From Fimenecus sp045532175 (lineage in GTDB: Bacteria > Bacillota > Clostridia > Oscillospirales > Acutalibacteraceae), in NCBI GenBank assembly GCA_045532175.1, contig JAZSFK010000045.1, positions 1 through 41,164 of the forward strand: a stretch of DNA of 41,164 nucleotides, in the 5' to 3' direction. The notes below the pieces were generated by a model. That model was not told where the DNA came from and did not search any database. It saw nothing but the letters and a program-made list of their open reading frames with translations. This document shows, in pieces, positions 13,706 to 20,492 of the stretch (positions within the stretch are counted from its first letter, which is position 1; each line of letters opens with the position of its first letter). The position numbers were made by a program, and so were the translations under genes.

Positions 13706-15475
13706 TTACTTGTTGAGAATTCTGATGATATCCTTGATATCGGGAAAATCCGTCATAGTTTTTGCATAATGTGAATATGTAATATTCATATTTTTATCAA
13801 CTGCAACAAAGGCACAAAGCTGATTTTCTCTTGGCCCGTCTTCATTTTCAACGGCAGGAGCCAATGCGGAGTTTACCGATTCAATCATATCAAGATTAAG
13901 CATCTTGTAAACATTCTTGCCGATAACCATTTCAACAAGCTTGTCGCCTGCAAGCATACTCACAATGCCCTGTGCTTCAAATACGTTGTATTTGTCATAC
14001 AACTCATATTTCGGGTCAGCGACCAATTCAAAGGGATATTTTTTCTGATGCTGTGAGAGTGTATAAACATCATTCTGCATAATGAATTTGATATCATAGC
14101 CCATTGCCTTGAAAACAGGGTAGGCGGCAGTAAATGATGCAAGAAGAACTCTGCAGAGTTCACAATCGTAATATCTTGAGAATACAATAAACGTCTTTTT
14201 ATTACCGTCAAGTGTGGCGTGAGTTGCTTTTGGAGAATTGTAAACAAAGTTTTCAAGCTTTTCTCCCACCACAAGAGTTTTATGATAGGGTTTACCGTTT
14301 TCTTCCCAATGCTTTCTGACTTCCTCAACCGCATTTTTGAAACGGTCAAGGGCATTTTCAATGGTTACTTTAGCACAGGCAAGGTTGATTCTTTGGAAGC
14401 CTCTGCCGAGAGGACCAAACATCTCACCGTTATCAAGATAAAGACCTGCTCCTTCAAGCATTTTGCGAAGCTCAACATGGGTCATACCCAGACCTCTCAT
14501 ATCAAGCCATTGAAGATATGTGCCCTCAAGAGGATAAACCTTTATTTCAGGGAAATGCTCCGCCATAAAATTCTCAACAACAGTTGCATTCTCTTTTACA
14601 ACAGTAATCAATTCGTCCAGCCAGTCTTCACATTGGTTATATGCGGCAATACAAGCAGGGTAGGCGAAAATATTAAGTCCCATCTGCATATTGAAAAGTG
14701 AACAGGCAGTTGCCTTTGCACGGATTTTTGAATTCGGAATAATAATATTTGAGCATTGAAGACCTGCAAGATTGAATGTCTTACTCGGTGCAGTACAAAC
14801 AGCAATATTATCAAGTACAAAATCTCCGACCTTTGCCATTACGGTGTGTTCATATCCCGGCATAATCAAATCGTGGTGAATTTCATCATCAATGATGAAA
14901 ACTGAGTTGCGACAACAGATATCTGCAACTCTTTTAAGCTCATCCTTGCTCCAAACCTTACCGATAGGATTGTGAGGATTACAGAAAAGAAGTGCCTTTG
15001 CCTTTTTACACTTCTTTTCAAGGTCGGCATAATCAATTTCGTACTTACCGTTATTGTTAATGAGTTCGCTGTAAATAATCTTTCTGCTTTTTGCAAGAAC
15101 CGCCATATCAAAGGGATAATAAACAGGAGTGAGAATTATTACGCTGTCACCGGGATTGGTACTTGCCTGAATAAGAATTGCAAGTGCATCAACAACACCC
15201 GGAGTGTTGATAATCCATTCTTTTTTTACATCCCATTCGTGTCTGCGTTTCATCCACGAAATAACCGCATCAAAATATTCGTCAGTCGGACTTGTGTAAC
15301 CGAGAACCTGAGTTTCAGCGGTATTTTTAATCGCCTCTACAATCTTTGGTGCAGGATAAAACTCCATATCAGCCACGGAAAGCGGTACAAATTCGGGTGA
15401 AGCATTTTTTGCACCGTTCCATTTGTTACTGCCACAACCACGGCGGTCAGGAATACTTATAAAATCGTATTTCAA
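13706..15475 (-). CDS. MalY/PatB-type C-S lyase fused to a redoxin (AhpC/TSA-like) domain
   Basis: A 589-residue two-domain protein. Residues 1-390 are a fold-type I PLP enzyme of the MalY/PatB cystathionine beta-lyase group: the start MKYDFISIPDRRGCGSNKW, PLSVADMEF near 31-39, NPHNPIGKVW near 166-175, DDEIHHDLI near 196-204 and the PLP lysine K232 in TAPSKTFNLAG. Such enzymes split cysteine-S conjugates to pyruvate, ammonia and a thiol. Residues about 400-589 form an added thioredoxin-fold domain with the peroxiredoxin-like RYYDCELCRVLL motif (C438 and C441). MalY proteins normally end near 390-400. The start is TTG 15475, 8 bases behind AAAGGAG. It heads an operon with an APC permease. Confidence 0.88.
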   Translation of the reverse strand: MKYDFISIPDRRGCGSNKWNGAKNASPEFVPLSVADMEFYPAPKIVEAIKNTAETQVLGYTSPTDEYFDAVISWMKRRHEWDVKKEWIINTPGVVDALAILIQASTNPGDSVIILTPVYYPFDMAVLAKSRKIIYSELINNNGKYEIDYADLEKKCKKAKALLFCNPHNPIGKVWSKDELKRVADICCRNSVFIIDDEIHHDLIMPGYEHTVMAKVGDFVLDNIAVCTAPSKTFNLAGLQCSNIIIPNSKIRAKATACSLFNMQMGLNIFAYPACIAAYNQCEDWLDELITVVKENATVVENFMAEHFPEIKVYPLEGTYLQWLDMRGLGMTHVELRKMLEGAGLYLDNGEMFGPLGRGFQRINLACAKVTIENALDRFKNAVEEVRKHWEENGKPYHKTLVVGEKLENFVYNSPKATHATLDGNKKTFIVFSRYYDCELCRVLLASFTAAYPVFKAMGYDIKFIMQNDVYTLSQHQKKYPFELVADPKYELYDKYNVFEAQGIVSMLAGDKLVEMVIGKNVYKMLNLDMIESVNSALAPAVENEDGPRENQLCAFVAVDKNMNITYSHYAKTMTDFPDIKDIIRILNK

Positions 15476-15507
15476 GAGTATCACTCCTTTAACTTTTCTA
15501 TGACTTT

Positions 15508-15536
15508 ATGATAACACCGCACATTGACATTGTCAA
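15508..15536 (-). promoter_or_regulatory. Promoter of the C-S lyase/permease operon
   Basis: On the minus strand: TTGACA (15536-15531), 17-base spacer, TATCAT (15513-15508). It faces a divergent promoter; the two -35 boxes are separated by one base. Confidence 0.7.
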
Positions 15537-15552
15537 ACAATTCTGTTACTAT
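15524..15552 (+). promoter_or_regulatory. Promoter of the gamma-glutamyl hydrolase gene
   Basis: TTGACA (15524-15529), 17-base spacer, TACTAT (15547-15552). Together with the opposite -35 box it makes the palindrome TTGACATTGTCAA (15524-15536), so the two promoters overlap and one polymerase should exclude the other. Confidence 0.72.
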
Positions 15553-15581
15553 TTTTTTAGGTTTATAAGAGGAGAATTATT

Positions 15582-16271
15582 ATGAGTATCGTGATTGCAA
15601 TTCCGCAAATGGGAACGGACCTTTTCAGGAAATATATGAAAAGCAAATATGTAAAAAGTCTTGAAAGAGCAGGGGCTGAAGTCCGTTGGATTGAACTCGA
15701 CGATACGGACAAGGCGGTTAAGGAAACCCTTTCCTGTGACGGACTTCTTCTTCCGGGTGGTGCAGATATTGAACCCGCACTTTACGGCAGAAAGAGAGAA
15801 GAAAAATGCGGAAAGCCTAATGAACTTCGCGATAAAAATGAATTTGAGATATTCAATGCTTTTGTAAGGACGGGCAAACCGATTCTGGGTATTTGTCGTG
15901 GATTTCAGCTTATAAATGTTATCTGTGGCGGTACTCTCCATCAGGATATTACGGATATAAAAAAATGCTGTCATTCAGATTTTATTAAAAGAGCAAAGCC
16001 TGTTCATAAGGTTTTCGTAAATGAAAGCACAAAACTTTTCGGGATTTTTGGGAATGCTGAAATCGGGGTTAACAGTCTTCATCATCAGGCGGTTGAGCAA
16101 GTAGGGGATAATCTTATAATCTCTGCTACAAGTGAAGACGGATTTGTCGAAGCCACAGAGCTTGACAATCACCCTTTCTGCGTGGCTGTTCAATGGCATC
16201 CGGAGCATATGAGCAAGAAGAACAGGCTTCAACAACTTCTTTTTGATGAGTTTGTCAAAGCCTGTAAATAA
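15582..16271 (+). CDS. Class I glutamine amidotransferase-like gamma-glutamyl hydrolase (peptidase C26)
   Basis: A 229-residue cytoplasmic hydrolase of the C26 family, the group of gamma-glutamyl-GABA hydrolase PuuD and related enzymes. The oxyanion segment LLPGGADIEPALYG is near 57-69, the nucleophile C105 is in GICRGFQLINVICGG, and the catalytic His-Glu is in VQWHPEH near the C-terminus. Length is close to the usual 230-250. ATG 15582 follows AGAGGAG. The gene is monocistronic, divergent from the C-S lyase operon and followed by a strong hairpin. The real substrate (gamma-glutamyl amine, GABA or peptide) is not shown; a link to the neighbouring sulfur amino acid operon is only suggested by shared promoter DNA. 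Confidence 0.9.
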   Translation: MSIVIAIPQMGTDLFRKYMKSKYVKSLERAGAEVRWIELDDTDKAVKETLSCDGLLLPGGADIEPALYGRKREEKCGKPNELRDKNEFEIFNAFVRTGKPILGICRGFQLINVICGGTLHQDITDIKKCCHSDFIKRAKPVHKVFVNESTKLFGIFGNAEIGVNSLHHQAVEQVGDNLIISATSEDGFVEATELDNHPFCVAVQWHPEHMSKKNRLQQLLFDEFVKACK

Positions 16272-16299
16272 ACAATAATATTTATCTAATAAAAAACAG

Positions 16300-16340
16300 A
16301 CACCTACGAGGCTTTGTTCGACCCCGTAGGTGTGTTTTTA
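16300..16340. terminator. Bidirectional terminator
   Basis: ACACCTACG (16300-16308) pairs with CGTAGGTGT (16325-16333), followed by GTTTTTA; read on the minus strand the hairpin is followed by CTGTTTTTTATT. It serves both the C26 hydrolase and the convergent metallophosphoesterase gene. Confidence 0.9.
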
Positions 16341-16360
16341 TGTGTTGGACGTACCCTGAA

Positions 16361-17968
16361 TTATTTAAGATATTTTCCGTATTTGATTTGGTTAACGATA
16401 AAACCTATAAGAAGCAACAGAAGGATAGGAATAAAGAAAGCGAGAATAAACAAAATTGCGATTATTACAATCGGAAGACCTTTTTTGCTGTCCTTAACCG
16501 TAGTCGGTTTTTGGGGTGGTTCAGGCTGAGGACCAACCTCGTCACCCTCATATACGGGCATTATCGGCATAATTGCATCATAAGAGGGGATACCTGAATT
16601 GTAAAGCAACGGCTCAATAATTCCGCGGACTGTGTCTGAAACCTTAATAAGTTTTTTAAGCGGAATATGTAATACCTTGATAATTGAGTCAATAATGTTG
16701 ATAAGACCAATCGCAATTTTATATTCATTATCGTCGGGAGTGTAAAGATTTTTACCGCCGAACAGATTGAGTACAATGTCAACGATAAAGTCAACAACGC
16801 TCTTGTCCTTAATATCGGCATAGTCTTCCTTTTTAAGACCTGTTTCAGCACGAGTCCAGTTGCCCACAGTACCGATTTTAAGCTTGTTAAGGAATTTGAA
16901 TATTGGTTTTAAAATCCAGCCTATTTTGTAGCTTACCTTCTTCTTGATACTGATAGCGGTTGCCATATCTGCAAACTTGTCAATATCTTCACCCGCAGCT
17001 TTAATTACATCTCTAATCATACCAACCATATGGTCAGCAAGATAAGTCTGTAAATCCTTACCCTTTGTGTCAAATTTGACAGGCTCGGTAACAAGGTCGG
17101 TAGTTGTTGTAACAACCTTATTGTCGGCATCAAAAACAACTGTTCTGATTGTGCCGGGATAACCGACTGTTGAAGCAGTTGAAATATCGTAGAAATAATT
17201 ACCCTTGGGGCTTACGTGCTTGTCAATATCGTGTACGTGAGTGTGACCTGTAAGCATAAACTGTACACCTAAGTCGGCAAGTTGCTCTCGACGGATATCG
17301 TAGTCACCCATCATATCACCACGACCAATGATTTCATACATTGGGGAGGGGGCAATAAGCGGGTGGTGTGTCATTGCAACGATGAATTGGTTATTTGCCT
17401 TTGCGTCGGCAATCTGCTCTTTAATCCAATCGAAAAGTTCGTCAGAAAAACCGCTTTTGCCGTTCAGGTTTGTATCGTCATTAAGTGCAAAAAGTCTGTA
17501 ACCGTCAGCTAACTGAATAATATATGACATACTCTGTCGGTGAACGGCAATTGCCTCGTCAGGACCGAATTCCTTATACATATCGTAAAGCTCTTCACGT
17601 TTTGCGGCAGGAATGGTAACTCTTTCGTCACCAACATATTTGTGGTGTGTACCGTCCCATTTGTAGTCGTGGGTAGCAGTAAGCACATAAACTCTCTTGC
17701 CTTTTTCTTTAAGACCACGGAGCATTTCGATAAACTCATAGTGTGAATCATAGTCACCGTTGCTTGTTGTATCACCGGAAAGAAGAACAATGTCAGTTCT
17801 TGTGTCTTTTGCAATTTGTGTAAATGCTGCTTCAAGCATTTCGGGTGCTTGTGCTAATAAAACGCCACTTTTATTGTTGGCGATTTCGTAAGCTTCACCT
17901 GATGTGCCCAGCTTTTTTGAATAGTAATGTGTGTCGGTAATAACCGTTACGGTAAGTGGATTTCTCAT
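16361..17968 (-). CDS. Metallophosphoesterase with C-terminal membrane anchor
   Basis: A 535-residue calcineurin-like metallophosphoesterase. Metal-binding motifs run in order: DTH near 12-14, SGDTTSNGD, ATHDY (in place of the usual GNHD), MTHHP and LTGHTHVHD. A long helical C-terminal half follows, then a proline-rich stretch (QPEPPQKP) and one strongly hydrophobic segment of about 25-30 residues just before a short basic tail. There is no N-terminal signal peptide, so the protein looks tail-anchored with the catalytic domain in the cytoplasm. The substrate is unknown. ATG 17968 follows AAGGGG. It lies 29 bases downstream of thrS on the same strand without a terminator between them and may be cotranscribed. 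Confidence 0.88.
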   Translation of the reverse strand: MRNPLTVTVITDTHYYSKKLGTSGEAYEIANNKSGVLLAQAPEMLEAAFTQIAKDTRTDIVLLSGDTTSNGDYDSHYEFIEMLRGLKEKGKRVYVLTATHDYKWDGTHHKYVGDERVTIPAAKREELYDMYKEFGPDEAIAVHRQSMSYIIQLADGYRLFALNDDTNLNGKSGFSDELFDWIKEQIADAKANNQFIVAMTHHPLIAPSPMYEIIGRGDMMGDYDIRREQLADLGVQFMLTGHTHVHDIDKHVSPKGNYFYDISTASTVGYPGTIRTVVFDADNKVVTTTTDLVTEPVKFDTKGKDLQTYLADHMVGMIRDVIKAAGEDIDKFADMATAISIKKKVSYKIGWILKPIFKFLNKLKIGTVGNWTRAETGLKKEDYADIKDKSVVDFIVDIVLNLFGGKNLYTPDDNEYKIAIGLINIIDSIIKVLHIPLKKLIKVSDTVRGIIEPLLYNSGIPSYDAIMPIMPVYEGDEVGPQPEPPQKPTTVKDSKKGLPIVIIAILFILAFFIPILLLLLIGFIVNQIKYGKYLK

Positions 17969-17997
17969 AATATACCCCTTATATTTTTATAATCAAC

Positions 17998-19389
17998 TTA
18001 TCTTACTTTGTTTTCAACTTCTTCTTTAAGCATAGCAGCAAAGTCATCAAAGCTCATTGAGCCGATGTCACCCTGACCGCGTTTGCTTACTGAAACTGTA
18101 CCGTCCTCTACTTCCTTGTCACCGACAATTACCCAATATGGTAATTTCTGAAGTCTTGATTCACGGATTTTATATCCTGTCTTTTCGCTTCTGTCGTCAA
18201 CTGTTACGCGCATACCCATTTTTTCGAGTTCTTTCTTGATTTCATAAGCCTTGTCGTGATGACGGTCAGCAATCGGGAGAATTCTAACCTGTTCAGGAGC
18301 AAGCCAAAGTGGGAATGCACCTGCATACTTTTCAATAAGAAGAGCAAGTGTACGCTCGTAACAACCGATTGATGTTCTGTGAATGATGTATGGATTTTTC
18401 TTTGTGCCGTCTTTGTCCGTGTATTCCATACCGAATTTTTCAGCAAGAAGCTGGTCAACCTGAATTGTGATAAGTGTGTCTTCTTTGCCGAATACGTTCT
18501 TAATCTGAATGTCAAGCTTAGGACCGTAGAAAGCAGCCTCACCAACACCAACCTTGTATTCAATTCCGAGATGGTCAAGAATTTTACCCATAATTCCCTG
18601 TGCTTCATCCCATTGTTCAGGTGTACCGATATATTTTTCTTTATCTGCAGGGTCCCATTGTGAGAAACGGTATGAAACGTCCTCATAAAGACCAAGTGTT
18701 TTAAGCATATAGATAGCAAGCTCAAGACAACCTCTGAATTCGTCTTCAAGCTGTTCAGGAGTACACATTAAGTGACCCTCTGAAATTGTGAACTGACGAA
18801 CACGGATAAGACCGTGCATTTCGCCGGATGCTTCGTTACGGAAAAGAGTTGATGTTTCGTTGTAACGGAGTGGTAAATCTCTGTATGAACGAGGACGGTT
18901 TAAATATGCCTGATACTGGAATGGGCAAGTCATAGGACGGAGTGCAAATATTTCGTCACCCTCTGCTTCTGCCTTGTCAGCATCACCAAGTACAAACATA
19001 CCGTCACGATAGTGGTCCCAGTGTCCTGAAACCTTGTAAAGGTCGCTCTTAGCCATAAATGGTGTCTTTGTAAGCAACCAACCACGTTTTTGTTCTTCGT
19101 CTTCAACAAATCTCTGAAGAAGCTGAATAATTCTTGCACCTTTTGGAAGCATAATCGGAAGACCCTGACCGATTAACTCACTTGTTGTGAATAATTCCAA
19201 TTCACGACCGAGCTTGTTGTGGTCACGTTTTCTTGCTTCTTCAAGCTGTGCCAAATGCTCGTCAAGGGCTGACTGTTTCGGGAATGCAGTTGCATAAATT
19301 CTCTGGAGCATTTTGTTCTTTTCGTTGCCTCTCCAGTAAGCGCCTGTGCAAGCGGTAAGCTTGAATGCCTTTACCGCACCTGTTGACAT
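17998..19389 (-). CDS. thrS: Threonyl-tRNA synthetase, C-terminal part after an in-frame stop
   Basis: This open frame holds the catalytic core and anticodon-binding domain of threonyl-tRNA synthetase, which charges tRNA-Thr. Visible are the motif 2 region RYNETSTLFRNEASGEMHGL, the zinc-site cysteine in MTCPFQYQ, motif 3 in IGCYERTLALLIEKYAG, and the C-terminal anticodon-binding domain from about PEQVRILPIADRH. The coordinates give the frame from the first in-frame ATG (19389), but homology continues upstream without a break through FTELCAGPHL to the stop at 19420-19422, so the ATG is not a natural start and has only a weak AGG behind it. The two parts together would be 650 codons, the usual ThrRS length. 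Confidence 0.85.
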   Translation of the reverse strand: MSTGAVKAFKLTACTGAYWRGNEKNKMLQRIYATAFPKQSALDEHLAQLEEARKRDHNKLGRELELFTTSELIGQGLPIMLPKGARIIQLLQRFVEDEEQKRGWLLTKTPFMAKSDLYKVSGHWDHYRDGMFVLGDADKAEAEGDEIFALRPMTCPFQYQAYLNRPRSYRDLPLRYNETSTLFRNEASGEMHGLIRVRQFTISEGHLMCTPEQLEDEFRGCLELAIYMLKTLGLYEDVSYRFSQWDPADKEKYIGTPEQWDEAQGIMGKILDHLGIEYKVGVGEAAFYGPKLDIQIKNVFGKEDTLITIQVDQLLAEKFGMEYTDKDGTKKNPYIIHRTSIGCYERTLALLIEKYAGAFPLWLAPEQVRILPIADRHHDKAYEIKKELEKMGMRVTVDDRSEKTGYKIRESRLQKLPYWVIVGDKEVEDGTVSVSKRGQGDIGSMSFDDFAAMLKEEVENKVR

Positions 19390-19419
19390 AAGGTGAGGAC
19401 CTGCACAAAGCTCTGTAAA

Positions 19420-19422
19420 TTA
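19420..19422 (-). other. In-frame TAA interrupting thrS
   Basis: The codon at minus-strand 19422-19420 reads TAA between GGC and TTTACAGAG. Bacterial ThrRS normally has an acidic residue here (QG-[D/E]-F), so GAA to TAA by one base explains the break. The frame is unchanged on both sides, and no indel is seen. Confidence 0.9.
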
Positions 19423-19950
19423 GCCCTGCTTGTAGAATGAAATTGCTTCACCCTTGTCAGCGTGTTCGTTAATGAGTTCAACCTTGTAGATTTCGCCCTT
19501 TTCTTCCATCATTTTGAGTGCATCAGCAGGGGAAAGCTCAAATTTTTCAAGAGGTAAATCCTCTTTAACGATTTTCTTCATTTCTGCTTCAATCTTTTCA
19601 AGAATTTCGGGAGTAAATGAAACCTCTGAATCAAAATCATAATAGAAACCGTTATCAACTGACGGGCCGATAGCAAGCTTTGTATTTGGGTAAAGTCTTT
19701 TAACTGCCTGTGCCATAATATGAGATGCAGTGTGCCAGAATGTCTTTTTACCCTCAATTTCATCAAATGTAACGATTTCAAGAGAGCAATCTGTATTAAC
19801 AGGTGTTCTCAAATCGCAATAAACTCCGTCAATTCTGCCACCGCAAGCAGATTTGTATAAACCCATACCGATAGATTTAGCAATCTCTGCCACAGTAATG
19901 CCGTTATCGTATTCCTTGATAACGTCGCCTTTAAGTGTTACCTTAATCAT
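19420..19950 (-). CDS. thrS: Threonyl-tRNA synthetase, N-terminal part (truncated by stop)
   Basis: A 176-codon frame with the ThrRS N-terminal TGS domain (1 to about 62) and most of the SAD editing domain. The editing-site motif HTASH (HxxxH) is present near residues 73-77, but its partner CAGPH lies just beyond the stop, so this fragment could not edit or charge tRNA alone. ATG 19950 follows AAGGAG. Upstream is a complete threonine T-box leader with its own promoter, showing that the locus is built as a regulated synthetase gene. Apart from the single TAA the sequence shows no decay. Confidence 0.85.
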   Translation of the reverse strand: MIKVTLKGDVIKEYDNGITVAEIAKSIGMGLYKSACGGRIDGVYCDLRTPVNTDCSLEIVTFDEIEGKKTFWHTASHIMAQAVKRLYPNTKLAIGPSVDNGFYYDFDSEVSFTPEILEKIEAEMKKIVKEDLPLEKFELSPADALKMMEEKGEIYKVELINEHADKGEAISFYKQG

Positions 19951-19969
19951 AATCTATTCTCCTTTTTTC

Positions 19970-20056
19970 GTAGGGGTCGGAGCATTTGACAGCCTCCCTT
20001 GTTAAAGGGAGGGGGACCGCGTCAGCGGTGGAGGGATTCCTCTTTGCACGACCCAC
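19970..20056. repeat. REP-like palindromic element in the thrS leader
   Basis: An ~87-bp element has termini GGGTCG and CGACCC that pair, enclosing two perfect hairpins: CCTCCCTT-GTTA-AAGGGAGG at 19993-20012 and ACCGC-GTCA-GCGGT at 20016-20029. It would fold into a three-way junction. It lies between the T-box terminator and the thrS ribosome binding site. The GTAGGGG head also occurs in repeats near 37.5-37.7 kb. It looks like a mobile intergenic repeat inserted into the leader. Confidence 0.65.
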
Positions 20057-20071
20057 AAATAAATACTTAAA

Positions 20072-20113
20072 TAAAAATAAAAGCATTCCATCCATATCAC
20101 AGGATGAAATGCT
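20072..20113 (-). terminator. T-box terminator before thrS
   Basis: On the minus strand AGCATTTCATCC (20113-20102) pairs with GGATGGAATGCT (20093-20082), followed by TTTATTTTTATTT. It is the alternative to the antiterminator that contains the T-box sequence. Confidence 0.88.
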
Positions 20114-20325
20114 AAAAAAACAACATTCCACGGTTCCACCCGTATTGCAAAATAATAAAAATTTTGCCACTCAAAAGACTTTAACGCAGTCTGTACGACT
20201 GGCTTAACCGATAAAACCGTTTTCACCAATGCTCGAAAGTGGTCTTGGGATACTGAAATGATTTCTCGCACCAACCGAAATCTCTCTGAAATTTCACATT
20301 ATCCGTCGTTCTTTCTCAACGCTTT
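20072..20325 (-). ncRNA. Threonine T-box leader of thrS
   Basis: The minus strand carries the T-box landmarks in order: CAGAGAGA, GGTTGGTGCGAG in stem I, a candidate specifier codon ACC (Thr) at 20243-20241 followed by CACTTTCGAG, and the T-box sequence GGGTGGAACCGTGG at 20141-20128 in front of a terminator. Uncharged tRNA-Thr would pair with the specifier and the T-box and allow readthrough into thrS. The ACC specifier agrees with the gene downstream. Aptamer ends are approximate. Confidence 0.92.
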
Positions 20326-20346
20326 TTTATATACAATATTTATTAT

Positions 20347-20375
20347 ATTTTATACCGATTTTTAAACAATGTCAA
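20347..20375 (-). promoter_or_regulatory. Promoter of the thrS T-box leader
   Basis: On the minus strand: TTGACA (20375-20370), 17-base spacer, TAAAAT (20352-20347), just before the T-box RNA. It is divergent from the glnA promoter. Confidence 0.8.
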
Positions 20376-20406
20376 CACTTATTTTAAATACATTCAGCAA
20401 TTGTAA

Positions 20407-20434
20407 TTGACATCTTTTCAATCAATGGTATAAT
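20407..20434 (+). promoter_or_regulatory. Promoter of glnA
   Basis: TTGACA (20407-20412), 16-base spacer, TATAAT (20429-20434): both hexamers are perfect. The start codon lies about 50 bases beyond the expected transcription start. Confidence 0.85.
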
Positions 20435-20492
20435 ATAAGGGTTAATCTGGGTACATATATAGCAGATACACATTTGAAAGGTGGTAAATACC

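Noticed and set aside
17998..19950. Genome-wide reassignment of TAA as a sense codon
   Set aside because: Many other genes in the window (der, mgtE, glnA, scfA and others) end at TAA exactly where their families end.
20393..20480. GlnR operator upstream of glnA
   Set aside because: I could not find a convincing TGTNA-N7-TNACA site near the promoter.
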